A stretch of DNA of 47,727 nt from Bdellovibrionales bacterium. Its GTDB lineage: Bacteria; Bdellovibrionota; UBA1018; JADZFF01. This document shows, in pieces, positions 1 to 8,787 of the stretch. Numbering within the stretch: position 1 is the stretch's first letter; every line of letters starts with the position of its first letter. Position numbers and translations under genes: made by a program. The notes below the pieces were generated by a model. That model was not told the origin of the DNA and made no database searches. It worked only from the letters and a program-made list of their open reading frames with translations. The stretch lies in the NCBI GenBank assembly GCA_020850015.1, contig JADZFF010000186.1, positions 1-47,727 of the forward strand. Direction: 5' to 3'.

Positions 1-1
1 C

Positions 2-727
2 GCAAGACAAACACCGATTCTCGCCGCACTAGGTACCGTAGCTCTCATCTGGAGTTCGCTGGGCGCGCAGGCCGCGGACCTCGGACCAATCACGCCTGAA
101 GCCTGGCTCAAGACCGATCCGGATCGGGCCGTTCCCTACCTCACGATCGCCCGGGTTCGGGTAGAGCGCTTGCCCGATGAGGACCTCGCCGGGCCGGCGG
201 AAACGTCCCGCGACCTGGGCCAAGACCTCGACGAGGCGGATCTCATCCTGGACAAGATCATCAACATGGGCAGGAAGGTTTGGGCCATCGTCGAGGAGAA
301 CCGGCCCGTCGTGAACGTGAGCTGGGCCCCGGCGGACGCTGTTCCTGCGGGGCTGCAGGGCTGGGACACCCTCACGGGCTGGCAGGCCCCCCGGGCCGTG
401 GCCTACCGGGTGGTCTACGAAAATCTCTTTGGCATTGATGTCATCGATTTCACCTACCGGATCCTCTATACGCCGGGCGGCTCCTATGAGGGAAAGGGGC
501 GCTACCTGACCCGGATCGTGGCCCTGGCCCAGAATCTGGAGGTGGCCTGGGGATACACCTTCAACGCCTCCGGGACCGTCCCCTCCGTGACCAATGCGGG
601 AAGCTCTACGGCTCCTCTGGCGGCCGCCGAGCTGCTGGTTCAGTGGTCTATCGACACCGCCGTGAAACATAGCCAGGGCTCGTACTCCTATTACGTGCGT
701 GGCGACGGCACGTTCCAGGAGCTCTGA
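2..727 (+). CDS. Exported protein of unknown function, 5' end outside window
   Basis: The frame is open from the left edge to a TGA at 725-727, giving 241 visible residues. The first 25 or so look like a signal peptide: a basic residue near the start, a hydrophobic stretch (ILAALGTVALIW) and an AQAA cleavage region before ADLGPITPEAW. The true start therefore probably lies only a few codons left of the window; the internal TTG at 170 would discard the signal peptide. The mature part has an acidic helix-like segment (LDEADLILDKIINMGRKVW) followed by alternating strands rich in Tyr and Gly, ending in a Tyr-rich stretch. I recognise no family. A hairpin follows at 755-794, so this gene is probably transcribed separately from the next one. 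A periplasmic or surface location is inferred from the signal peptide only. Confidence 0.75.
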   Translation, partial: ARQTPILAALGTVALIWSSLGAQAADLGPITPEAWLKTDPDRAVPYLTIARVRVERLPDEDLAGPAETSRDLGQDLDEADLILDKIINMGRKVWAIVEENRPVVNVSWAPADAVPAGLQGWDTLTGWQAPRAVAYRVVYENLFGIDVIDFTYRILYTPGGSYEGKGRYLTRIVALAQNLEVAWGYTFNASGTVPSVTNAGSSTAPLAAAELLVQWSIDTAVKHSQGSYSYYVRGDGTFQEL

Positions 728-754
728 TACGCTCAGATAAAGGCCTTCCGTTCA

Positions 755-794
755 TCGGGCCCTTCCGCTAGAAGGGGAGGGCCCGATTCTCTTT
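755..794 (+). terminator. Probable Rho-independent terminator
   Basis: An inverted repeat with arms 755-766 and 775-786 (TCGGGCCCTTCC against GGGAGGGCCCGA, one mismatch) and an 8-base loop is followed by a T-rich tract, TTCTCTTT, at 787-794. It sits 28 bases after the stop of the exported protein and just before the ribosome-binding site of the next gene. The T tract is imperfect, so termination may be partial. Confidence 0.55.
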
Positions 795-809
795 AAAGAA
801 GGAAGACTT

Positions 810-1052
810 ATGTCCGACGCGCAGACCACCGAAACCGAAAAACCCGCGAAACCCAAGAAGGGCGGCGCGAACAAGCAGCCGGCCCAACCCAAGTATTCGC
901 GCAAGACCCTCCGCAAGGTCGGCCGCGAGAAGCGCGCCGAGCGCATCCTGAAGGACGCCGAGTTCCGCAAGGCTTGGTTCGAGCGCAAGGCGAAAGCTTC
1001 CGAGACCCGCAAGGTCGGCTGGCGCAAGCGCCACGCCAAAGCCAAGGCCTGA
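810..1052 (+). CDS. Small lysine-rich basic protein, unknown
   Basis: An 80-residue protein. Residues 1-28 are Lys/Pro/Ala-rich and disordered-looking; about 29-80 form a strongly basic helical segment (KYSRKTLRKVGREKRAERI, then a WFERKAKA segment). The start ATG has an AAGGAAG ribosome-binding site just upstream. The stop lies 13 bases before the DUF4442 gene, so the two are probably co-transcribed. The composition suits nucleic-acid or ribosome binding, but I recognise no family and no catalytic motif. Similar Lys/Ala tails occur in two genes at 45.4-46.6 kb, though sequence relatedness is not evident. Confidence 0.65.
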   Translation: MSDAQTTETEKPAKPKKGGANKQPAQPKYSRKTLRKVGREKRAERILKDAEFRKAWFERKAKASETRKVGWRKRHAKAKA

Positions 1053-1065
1053 TCCGCTCCCGAGC

Positions 1066-1587
1066 ATGAGCATCGCACCGGAGTCAGGGCCCGCTCCCGG
1101 CGCGCGCCGTCGTCCGCGCCCTATGCTGAAGGAGACCTTGGGCCTTTTGGCCTTCGGATTCCTGAAGATCCCGTTGCTGTTCTGGCTGCGGCCCCAGGTC
1201 CTGGAGCTCACGGATCGGCGCTGCGTGGTTCGGATCCCGCTCAACCGCCGCTCCAAGAACCATCTGGGATCGATGTACTTCGGTGCCCTCGCCGCCGGCG
1301 CAGACTGCGCGGGCGGCCTGATCGCCATGCGCCTGATCCAGGCGGGAGGCGGCAAGGTCAACCTGGTCTTCAAGGACTTCAACGCAGAGTTCTTGAAGCG
1401 CCCCGAGAGCGACGTCTACTTCACGTCCGAGGACGGCGCCGCGATCGCGGAGCTCGTGAAAAAGGCCACCGAGGGAACCGAGCGCGTTCACCTTCCCGTG
1501 ACCATCGTTGCCACCGCACCCGACAGCCTGGGCGACGAGCCCGCAGCGCGTTTCACGCTTACCGTCTCGCTCAAGCGCAAGAGCTAG
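1066..1587 (+). CDS. DUF4442 / PaaI-like hotdog-fold protein
   Basis: This 173-residue protein resembles the DUF4442 branch of hotdog-fold acyl-CoA thioesterase-like proteins. The characteristic central part runs from a strand with VRIPLNRRSKNHLGSMYFG (about residues 55-73) into a helix containing GADCAGGLIAM, the usual hotdog helix region. Residues 1-25 are Pro/Arg-rich and divergent, and a later ATG at 1123 could be the start, but no better ribosome-binding site is seen there. Family members are small, usually dimeric, and mostly unassigned; some act on acyl-CoA or acyl-ACP. The substrate cannot be read from the sequence. It follows the lysine-rich gene by 13 bases and converges on the minus-strand lipoprotein gene, separated by 3 bases. 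Confidence 0.75.
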   Translation: MSIAPESGPAPGARRRPRPMLKETLGLLAFGFLKIPLLFWLRPQVLELTDRRCVVRIPLNRRSKNHLGSMYFGALAAGADCAGGLIAMRLIQAGGGKVNLVFKDFNAEFLKRPESDVYFTSEDGAAIAELVKKATEGTERVHLPVTIVATAPDSLGDEPAARFTLTVSLKRKS

Positions 1588-1590
1588 ACC

Positions 1591-2754
1591 TTAGAATCCC
1601 GCTCCTCCGGTAGAATCGTCGAAGTCTTCCACGGAAGGGATCGGAGCGGGGTCACCACCTCCGAAGTCATCCCAGGAAGTCGCGCCATCATCGCCTTCCC
1701 CACTCAAGCCCAGCACCCCGAGCTCGCTCTGCAATTCCTCGAGCGAAGCGGAGGCGTCCCGCACATCCATGGCAAGGGGCTCCATGCGGGGCCGCGTCTC
1801 CGGATAGCGGTCGAAGAAGTGCTCGAGCTGCCGCTTCACGGAATCGATCTCCATGCGGACCTGCCCCAGGCAGTAGGCGGGGTCGATCTCCGCGGAGGGG
1901 TGATGCGTGTCCCGGTAGATCCCCTGTTCCTGCGTGTCGAGGCAGAAGAGAGGCTCCCGCATCAGGTCGCCCACGGTGCGATCGCGGAGCTGATCCCTCC
2001 GAAGCGCCATCGCCTCGCCCAGCTCGAAGAGAATCGCATCCACGACGCTGCGATCGGAGCCGTCGTTCTGCATATGGGTCAATAGGCGGCGCGGGTCGAC
2101 CTTATGGGTGGAGAGATGGTGGTAGGCAGTCTGCATGATCGCCGCGGCCGTACCGAGGCCGATGATCCGCATCTTGTCCACGCGGCGCCGGGGGAGCCGG
2201 ATCGCCACGTTACGCATCACCCTGCGGAATTTTGTCACGCCGCGAAGGCTCGAGCCCCTGCTGGCCCAAACGCCGCGGCCGAACCCAAGCACGTAGGCCG
2301 CGCCCGCGACGATGAACACGTCGTCGAGCAGCGTCGATATTAGGCTGAACTCGCGGTTTTCCTGTAGCTCCGCAGCGACGTTCGGATAGACCGCGTCGAG
2401 CAGGGCCTCGATGGCGGGACGGCGTTCAGGGTTGTTCCGGTAGTCGCCTGCCAGCTGAGCCAGAATGCTGTTGAACTGCGCGGGACCCAGGATCGCGATC
2501 TTCTCCGCCACTCCGAGAACCATCGCCGTGCGATCGGTCTCGCTCAGGACTCCGAAGCGCGAGTCGCGGCCCGCGTATACCCCGTAATACACGACGATTG
2601 CTCCCTCGATCACGCTCGGATCGAAAACCGTCGTATTGTGCCATTGATTGCTCTCGGACTCGCAGCCCGAAAGAAGCGGCGCGGAGCCCAAGAGGCTCAC
2701 CGCGAGCGCAAGACTCAGGATCCTGCTGGAAAGAGCGCCTCGGTTGCGCATCAC
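1591..2754 (-). CDS. Lipoprotein with membrane segments, third gene of unknown envelope operon
   Basis: A 387-residue protein beginning with a lipoprotein signal peptide; the lipobox LLSGC places the lipidated Cys at residue 31. A helical region follows, then a hydrophobic segment around residues 146-160 (FIVAGAAYVLGFG) and an Arg-rich stretch with another possible segment (IIGLGTAAAIMQ). Residues 240-330 are charged and helical, and the C-terminal 60 are Asp/Gly-rich and low complexity. The start overlaps the stop of the 555-aa gene by four bases (ATGA), implying translational coupling. I recognise no domain. Its layout (export signal, helical domain, hydrophobic segments followed by basic residues) resembles that of its two operon partners, so a shared envelope complex is a reasonable inference. 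Confidence 0.7.
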   Translation of the reverse strand: MMRNRGALSSRILSLALAVSLLGSAPLLSGCESESNQWHNTTVFDPSVIEGAIVVYYGVYAGRDSRFGVLSETDRTAMVLGVAEKIAILGPAQFNSILAQLAGDYRNNPERRPAIEALLDAVYPNVAAELQENREFSLISTLLDDVFIVAGAAYVLGFGRGVWASRGSSLRGVTKFRRVMRNVAIRLPRRRVDKMRIIGLGTAAAIMQTAYHHLSTHKVDPRRLLTHMQNDGSDRSVVDAILFELGEAMALRRDQLRDRTVGDLMREPLFCLDTQEQGIYRDTHHPSAEIDPAYCLGQVRMEIDSVKRQLEHFFDRYPETRPRMEPLAMDVRDASASLEELQSELGVLGLSGEGDDGATSWDDFGGGDPAPIPSVEDFDDSTGGAGF

Positions 2755-4418
2755 ATGGTCCCGTCCAACACGCCCGCCCCGGCCAGAGTGGTCAGAAGGA
2801 GCTCGTTGCGTGAAATCTGAGCCATGAGCTCATCGGCCTGAGGCACCACGTAGGCCTTCTTGGTCGTGCGCAGCAGCGCCACCGCCTGAAGCAGCACGTG
2901 ATTCGCCTGGGCGCGGACGCCCGACTGGATGAATTCGTTCGCGATCTCCGTATCTTTCGCGTGATCGATCGCGTCCAGGAAACGCGCGAAGTACCAGTCG
3001 CGGTCCTGGGAGCCCAGGCTCTGCTGGAGCCGCTCTTCCTCTTCCCGCTGCCAGCGGTCGAAGTAAGCGAGGTATCCCTGGGCCCGCCTGCGGGCCATCG
3101 CGCCCAGATCCTGAATCGCCGAGGAATCCCTGAACCGCAGGAAGCCCCTGACCAGGTAGCCCTCATGATCGCCGTGGTAGGGATAGGCCGCGTCCTGCAT
3201 GATCGTCTCGATGCGTTCGCTGAGGGCGCGCGTCCGGGCCACGAGCACTCCGTCCACCCAGGCCCCCCCGTCGGGGTTGGCTTCCATGGTCTGGCCCATG
3301 TCGGCCTCGTATTCCTCGATCGCCGTCATGATCGGGCGGTTGATGTAGACAGCCAGATCGATCGCCGAGCGCACGAGAGCGTCCGCGCCCCGCAGAACCT
3401 CGAGATCCTGCCCAGCGCGGGCGCCGCGAACCACGCGATTGCGGGCCGCGTGCACCGGGTCCACCATCCGCCGCCACTGAGCGTGCTCAAGCCAGGCTGA
3501 AACGCCCTCCTCCACCGCGAGCCCCACCAGGAACACGACAAGGCTTCCAATGAGGACGGCCGGATGCGCCTTGAGCGGTGTGGCCGCCGCGTTGATCAGG
3601 CGAACCGCGCGAAGCACCCGGAGCGTGATCATGGCGGCGGTCATGCCCGCCCCGGCGGAAATCATGGTGTTCACGAGCTCTTCGTTTCCGAGATCGATCT
3701 CGTCGCCCGACTCGCCCAGACGCATGACGTGGGCCGGAGACCGCGGGATCTCCCCGTCCAGTAGGCCCATGCGGTCTGCAAGGTAGGCACCGCCTCCGCC
3801 GATGGCGGAACCGGCAGCGGGAACCGCCAGCGGCAGCACCGCGCGTAGGGTTTTGAAGTACTTGGGGGCAGCTCCCGGGCGCCTCATCATGGCCGCGCCC
3901 AGCACCAGTACGGCCACGACGCCCATGATGAATCCGCCCTTGATCCCGTGGTCCACGCGCAGGTTGCGCCGCTGAGCGAGCCCGTTGGCGTAACGGATCT
4001 CCCAGTAGATCTGGAGCGACTTAGCCAACTCGTGGATGGAGGCCGGATCTTCCCAGTGGCGGGAGTCGATGTAGCGCAGCCCGGCCTCGTAATCGGGAGT
4101 GAAGGCCTCCGAAAAAAGATGCTCTTTGATCCGCCCGATCAGCAGGATCGACTCGAGATCCTGGCCCGCGGCGCGGGCGCGGAGATAGTGATCCACGAGG
4201 TCCGAGAGGCTCGTCACGGGGCGGGTATAGAGAGCGCTGGGCGATTCGGTGCCCGTTTCAGGAGCGCCGTCCGACCAGCAGATCTGGCTCAGATCGTCGT
4301 AGCTCCCACCCGAGCTGTAATCTCCTGGGTCTTGCGCCAGAGCGGCCGGGGCTCCCGCCTGGACCAGGAGCGAAGCGACCAGTACCCAAGTCAGCGAACG
4401 CGGAATGAAGGCGGTCAT
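2751..4418 (-). CDS. Exported membrane protein, second gene of unknown envelope operon
   Basis: A 555-residue protein with a signal peptide (VLVASLLVQAGAPAALAQ, residues 12-29). A Ser/Gly/Asp-rich linker and a helical domain (about 65-155) follow. About four hydrophobic segments lie near residues 161-178, 190-213, 251-270 and 286-302, and a long, mainly helical C-terminal domain occupies 305-555. The start overlaps the stop of the 1016-aa gene (ATGA at 4415-4418), and its own stop overlaps the next start in the same way, so the three genes are probably made in fixed proportion. No known family or catalytic motif is recognised. The C-terminal domain has several aromatic/charged helices of the kind found in protein-protein contact domains, but function is unknown. 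Confidence 0.7.
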   Translation of the reverse strand: MTAFIPRSLTWVLVASLLVQAGAPAALAQDPGDYSSGGSYDDLSQICWSDGAPETGTESPSALYTRPVTSLSDLVDHYLRARAAGQDLESILLIGRIKEHLFSEAFTPDYEAGLRYIDSRHWEDPASIHELAKSLQIYWEIRYANGLAQRRNLRVDHGIKGGFIMGVVAVLVLGAAMMRRPGAAPKYFKTLRAVLPLAVPAAGSAIGGGGAYLADRMGLLDGEIPRSPAHVMRLGESGDEIDLGNEELVNTMISAGAGMTAAMITLRVLRAVRLINAAATPLKAHPAVLIGSLVVFLVGLAVEEGVSAWLEHAQWRRMVDPVHAARNRVVRGARAGQDLEVLRGADALVRSAIDLAVYINRPIMTAIEEYEADMGQTMEANPDGGAWVDGVLVARTRALSERIETIMQDAAYPYHGDHEGYLVRGFLRFRDSSAIQDLGAMARRRAQGYLAYFDRWQREEEERLQQSLGSQDRDWYFARFLDAIDHAKDTEIANEFIQSGVRAQANHVLLQAVALLRTTKKAYVVPQADELMAQISRNELLLTTLAGAGVLDGTM

Positions 4419-7400
4419 TGCGGAATTCTCCCCAATCGGATCATCATGCGGCGGATACGGCGGTCCACCGCGGATATGGGCTCATCTGACTGGATCTGGT
4501 TCAGGTCCCAGTCCCTCCGGGCACGGACTTTTTCCGCCAGGCGGCGATGCGCGGCCTCGGCGCGGACTACCGAGTCGCGTCCGAGCCGGCTCTCGTTCGC
4601 GCGGATCCGCCGAAGGCCGCGATCCAACCGCGTCCACTGCCCCGGCTGGAGGCCGAGGTCCCGGAAGGCGCGCAGATCCGCGAGGAACTCGCGCAGCACC
4701 ACCCGGTCGCCGAAGCGTGTGAACAGCCCCCGGCTCATCGGGAAGTACATGAACAGGGTATCCACCGCCAGCCGGCCGATGAACATCCACTTGGTCCACT
4801 GGTACTCCGAGTTCGAGGCCTGGCGCTCCCCATAGGTGTAGAAGGATCCGCCCTCGATGGAGGACATGAAGAGGTTGTCGGTCTGCCGGTTCCTGCGGCG
4901 GACGTCGAGCAGGTGATTCAGCTCATAGGCCGTTTCAGCCACGATCAACGCCGTGGCCGTGGTCATGAATCCATTGATGAAGGGTTTGAGAGTGAACTGG
5001 ACCGTTTTCACGAAGGGGCGGGCCCTACGGACGAAAAATCCCACGCCGTGCATCAGGATCAGCGCGCCGAACCCGTATCCCACGTACCAGCTCACATGCC
5101 TTCGCATGATCTGGTGCGCGAGCGAGGGGTTCGTGATGTCTTCGATGAACCCCTCCTGCTGCAGCCTGAACTCAGCGAACCCGCTCATCACGAGCTGGAG
5201 CATCAGCGAGCTCGTAACCACACGCTCGATCTCGCGCAAGTCCGTAGCCGTGGCCACCTCGTCGATCTGACCCTTGATGCGCCCTTCGACCACTTCCAGG
5301 GCCTCGTCCACCATCGGGGCGGCTCGCTCCAGGATGTCCTGCGAGATCACATCCACTTCCGAAAGCGCCGCGAGCGCGCGGTGGAGGGGCATGGTGCGCG
5401 CCCCGGAGGCAGCCGCGTCGATCAGGTTCGCCGGGAACGTGATCTCGGCGGTGAGGATGGGAAACTGACTGAAGAAGCCGTCCTTGACCTTATCCTCGTA
5501 CTTCTCTCGGTCATCCTCGTCCTGAATGATGTCGCTCACCAAGGGACGCGTCAGAGGCTCCCAGCGATGGAATCCCATCCATTCGCCGTAGCGAACGAGG
5601 TCACGCACGCCCTTCTTCCTCGCGAAAGCCACCCGCTCCAGGAGAAAGGATTCGAAACCCGAGTCCAGTGCGGGCCCAAGGCTCGCCACGGGGACCGCCG
5701 TGCAGTCCAGGAAGTCTGATCCAGGCTCAGCCGTGCAGTCGAGCGCCGTTCCGGTTCCCTCCTCCGGCCGCGGCCTGAGATCCGCGACATCGAGGTAGAG
5801 CTTCACGAGCCCGGGGTCGACCACGCCCTCCCGCAGCACGCGCTCGTGGGTCTGCTCAGCCACGATTTCCGCGTAACGCTCCCGGGCCGCGACGTATTCA
5901 CCCGAACCGGAGATCTCGGCGATCCACTGGCTCGTGGCTTCGATCGGCTGAAGGACGGCGATCTTTTCCGCGAAGGAGGCCGACAGGGCCGTGACGTTGA
6001 CGTACTCGTCCGCGACACGATTCTGGTACACGGTCTCGAGCGATCGGGATTGGACGTAGAGGTTCTCGACGAACTCCGCCCGCCGCTGGGTGTAGACAAA
6101 CTGGGTGAGCTCGGCGTTGGCGGCCGCGCCCCAGCGCTCAAGGAGCGAAGGATCGTCGGTTAGGGAGCGAGAGAGAGCCGCGCGGCGCGCCTCGAGGCGC
6201 TCCATCAACCGCCTCCGCTCCGAGAGTGGGATGCGGAAAATACCCTCGGCCTGAAGCTCAAGGAGCTTGCGCAGAACGATGTTCACCTTCGCGTTGAGAA
6301 GCATGAACCTCAGCGAGGCGTTGAGCTGGCTCCCTTCCTGATGGCTGAGCAGCTGGCTTGTAGCTTCGACCTCTTTTCCGAGATATTCCTCGATCCTGGT
6401 GCGCTCGGCCTCCACCAGGGTCTCGGAAAGCAGGCCGGCCAGGTCCGCGACGTCCGACTCCTGCGCCGCGGAACCCAAGATCCCGCGGGCGAGCTCCGTG
6501 CAGAGCTCCATCCCGACGATCGCGGGGAGCGCGTTCGCGAAGGCCTTCACCCGTGAGACGAGCAACGAGCGGAACGCGGGCTCCAGGATCGCGAGCTCCT
6601 GCTCCTGCTGGATCTCGTCGAACTCGCCCAAAGACTCGAGCTTCCGGGTGAACTCGTTAGGAAGCTTCGGGAAGTCCACGGATTGATCGGCGCGCACGAA
6701 CTTGATCTCGGCGAGGTTCTGCAGAAGCTGCCTCACGGCCATGTACTGGATCATCGTGAGGTAGTTGGCGTCCGTAGGCTCGTCTGCCAGGCGGCCCACC
6801 TCCATGCCCCGGATCAAGCTCCGGCTCAGCCTCAGGGCCACCAGGTTGGGAGTCGGGCCGGGCTCGCTCACCAGGGGAAAGAAGGGGTCGCCCGTTCGCG
6901 GATCGGACGAGGCGCCGAAGCCGGGAAGCTGGGCGTAGGTGTCGCTCGTCATGCGCAGATTGAAACGCGCGCGCCAGGAGGCGCCGTGTCCCAGGCCCAT
7001 CACCATGCGAAGCATCACCATGGACTTGAGCAGATTGAAGTAGAGCATCGTGGCGGAGAGCTTCAGATCGGCGGCCCAGTAGGCGCTACCGTCCTCGGGC
7101 GGCAGGTGCGGAAGCGCCAGGCCCGCCTCGATTTCCGTGCGCAGGCCCAAGAGGCGCGCCTCGACCGCGTTGATCTCGGCTCCGCTGGGGCGCCCGACGG
7201 GAGTCCCGGGAGTGCCCTGGTGTTTCGCGCGGCGGGTCAGCAGCTCCAGCTCGCGCTCGAGGGTTTCACCGCGGTCCATGAGCCCTTCAGGACCCAGATC
7301 CAGGGGCGCGCCGTCGATCTCGCTGAGCGGGAGCATTCCCGGCTCCGCTACCTCTTCGGTGGGATCCTGCGCGTAGGCCGAACGAGTTGAAACCTGCGTG

Positions 7401-7465
7401 AGCGGCTGCAAGAGCAGACTCCACACCAACAACCAGACCAGTACGCGTACGGGGCGACGGACCAA
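4415..7465 (-). CDS. Large exported helical protein with C-terminal membrane segments, first gene of unknown operon
   Basis: A 1016-residue protein. The start is a TTG, supported by a strong GGAAGGAAG ribosome-binding site five bases upstream and by the signal peptide it exposes (VLVWLLVWSLLLQPL, then a cleavage region near AYAQD). Residues 35-790 are almost entirely helical and charged, with no recognisable domain. A short Cys-containing duplication (DCTAEP and DCTAVP, about residues 580-600) could form a disulfide. Hydrophobic segments lie near 794-812, 829-845 and 882-907, and the last 100 residues are very Arg-rich. That topology suggests a large periplasmic domain anchored in the inner membrane with a basic cytoplasmic tail. 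It leads a three-gene ATGA-coupled operon. Confidence 0.75.
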   Translation of the reverse strand: MVRRPVRVLVWLLVWSLLLQPLTQVSTRSAYAQDPTEEVAEPGMLPLSEIDGAPLDLGPEGLMDRGETLERELELLTRRAKHQGTPGTPVGRPSGAEINAVEARLLGLRTEIEAGLALPHLPPEDGSAYWAADLKLSATMLYFNLLKSMVMLRMVMGLGHGASWRARFNLRMTSDTYAQLPGFGASSDPRTGDPFFPLVSEPGPTPNLVALRLSRSLIRGMEVGRLADEPTDANYLTMIQYMAVRQLLQNLAEIKFVRADQSVDFPKLPNEFTRKLESLGEFDEIQQEQELAILEPAFRSLLVSRVKAFANALPAIVGMELCTELARGILGSAAQESDVADLAGLLSETLVEAERTRIEEYLGKEVEATSQLLSHQEGSQLNASLRFMLLNAKVNIVLRKLLELQAEGIFRIPLSERRRLMERLEARRAALSRSLTDDPSLLERWGAAANAELTQFVYTQRRAEFVENLYVQSRSLETVYQNRVADEYVNVTALSASFAEKIAVLQPIEATSQWIAEISGSGEYVAARERYAEIVAEQTHERVLREGVVDPGLVKLYLDVADLRPRPEEGTGTALDCTAEPGSDFLDCTAVPVASLGPALDSGFESFLLERVAFARKKGVRDLVRYGEWMGFHRWEPLTRPLVSDIIQDEDDREKYEDKVKDGFFSQFPILTAEITFPANLIDAAASGARTMPLHRALAALSEVDVISQDILERAAPMVDEALEVVEGRIKGQIDEVATATDLREIERVVTSSLMLQLVMSGFAEFRLQQEGFIEDITNPSLAHQIMRRHVSWYVGYGFGALILMHGVGFFVRRARPFVKTVQFTLKPFINGFMTTATALIVAETAYELNHLLDVRRRNRQTDNLFMSSIEGGSFYTYGERQASNSEYQWTKWMFIGRLAVDTLFMYFPMSRGLFTRFGDRVVLREFLADLRAFRDLGLQPGQWTRLDRGLRRIRANESRLGRDSVVRAEAAHRRLAEKVRARRDWDLNQIQSDEPISAVDRRIRRMMIRLGRIPQ

Positions 7466-7617
7466 GGGTACTTCCTTCCGCGAGAGCTCCGTTTAAGGTC
7501 GCCTTCTCTTACCACAGCTTATGACGCATTGCACAATACTCCTTTCATGCGTAACTTATTGCGATGACTCCAGTTTCTGCCCTCCCCGACCCGCAGGCCT
7601 TGAGGTAGGTTCCCCCC
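7466..7617. promoter_or_regulatory. Divergent intergenic region between the envelope operon and the MFS gene
   Basis: These 152 bases separate two divergent starts and must hold both promoters if each is transcribed from here. On the plus strand TTGCAC at 7529-7534 followed 17 bases later by TAACTT is a weak sigma-70-like pair. The middle (7500-7560) is much richer in A and T than the flanking genes. No terminator or clear operator is visible. Confidence 0.3.
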
Positions 7618-8787
7618 ATGCGCAAGGGACCCCTGGCCGTACTGTTTGGCATCGTCTTCGTAGACCTGTTGGGCTTCGGTATCGTGATCCCGATCCTCCC
7701 CTATTACGCGCAGGCCTATGGGGCCTCCGGGCTCGAGGTGGGCCTCCTGATGGCCTGCTACTCGGGCATGCAGTTCCTGTTTTCGCCCCTTTGGGGCGCC
7801 CTCTCCGATCGGCATGGGCGCCGGCCGGTCCTCATCCTGAGCATCGCGGGCGCGGCCCTGGCCATGCTGGGGTTGGGTTTCGCCCCCAGCCTTGCCTGGC
7901 TCTTCGTGGGGCGCCTGGCGGCGGGCATGTTCGGCGCGAACATTTCCACGGCCTATGCCTATGTGGCCGACGTCACGGACGAAGCCAACCGTGCCAAAGG
8001 CATGGGGATCGTCGGGGCGGGATTTGGCCTGGGTTTCATCTTTGGTCCGGCGATCGGCGGGATCCTCTCACGCTACGGCTACGACGCACCTATGTTCGCG
8101 GGAGCGGCGCTCGCGGGCCTGAATACGCTATTCGCGCTTTGGAAGCTTCCCGAGCCTCCCCTCTCGGCCGCCCAACGGGCGAAAAACCGGACCCGGCGTC
8201 CCGGCATCGCCGAGGCCGTCACGCTTCTGAGGCGGGGAAAATCAGGGCTGCCAGTTGTTCTGTTCTTCGGCGTGACCTTCGCAGTGGTCCAGATGGAAGT
8301 GGCCTACGCCCTTTTCCTGAAAGCTCGTTTTGGGTTCGATGCGCACGAAGCGGGCCTCCTCCTGGCCTGCACCGGGCTGATCATGGTGATCATGCAGGGT
8401 GGACTCATCGGACGCCTGGTCAGCCGCTTCGGTGAAGAGCGCCTGGTGCCCTTCGGGGCGGCCATGGGCGCGCTCGCGCTCGCGGGCTTCGGGTTTTCCT
8501 ACCAGATTCTTTGGTCGGGCCTGGCTCTGGGGGTCATGGCCGTGGGCCAGGGAATGCTTCATCCCTCGCTCTCGAGCCTGGCATCCCGCGGAGCCCGCGC
8601 CGACCAACGCGGCCTGACCCTTGGGATCTTCCACTCAGCCAGCAGCCTCGCCCGCGTACTGGGACCCCTGCCCGCCGGGCTGCTTTTCGACCGAGTCGCG
8701 CCGGGCGCGCCCTTTCTGGTCTCAGCCCTGATCCTCGCGGGGGTCTCGGCGCTCTCGGCGACCCGACTCAGCCCTCGGAAGACATGA
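7618..8787 (+). CDS. MFS transporter, TetA/DHA1-like
   Basis: A 389-residue, twelve-helix major facilitator. Motif A between helices 2 and 3 is present as GALSDRHGRRPVL (about residues 60-72). The first helix carries the DLLGFGIVIPILP pattern typical of TetA-like and other DHA1 drug/proton antiporters, and GFGLGFIFGPAIGG (about 131-144) matches the antiporter motif C region. Proton-driven export of a small molecule from the cytoplasm is the family role; the substrate cannot be read from the sequence. The ATG is preceded by GAGGTAGG. Its 3' end overlaps the convergent ctaF gene by 20 bases, so the two transcripts are antisense there. No adjacent regulator is seen. Confidence 0.85.
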   Translation: MRKGPLAVLFGIVFVDLLGFGIVIPILPYYAQAYGASGLEVGLLMACYSGMQFLFSPLWGALSDRHGRRPVLILSIAGAALAMLGLGFAPSLAWLFVGRLAAGMFGANISTAYAYVADVTDEANRAKGMGIVGAGFGLGFIFGPAIGGILSRYGYDAPMFAGAALAGLNTLFALWKLPEPPLSAAQRAKNRTRRPGIAEAVTLLRRGKSGLPVVLFFGVTFAVVQMEVAYALFLKARFGFDAHEAGLLLACTGLIMVIMQGGLIGRLVSRFGEERLVPFGAAMGALALAGFGFSYQILWSGLALGVMAVGQGMLHPSLSSLASRGARADQRGLTLGIFHSASSLARVLGPLPAGLLFDRVAPGAPFLVSALILAGVSALSATRLSPRKT

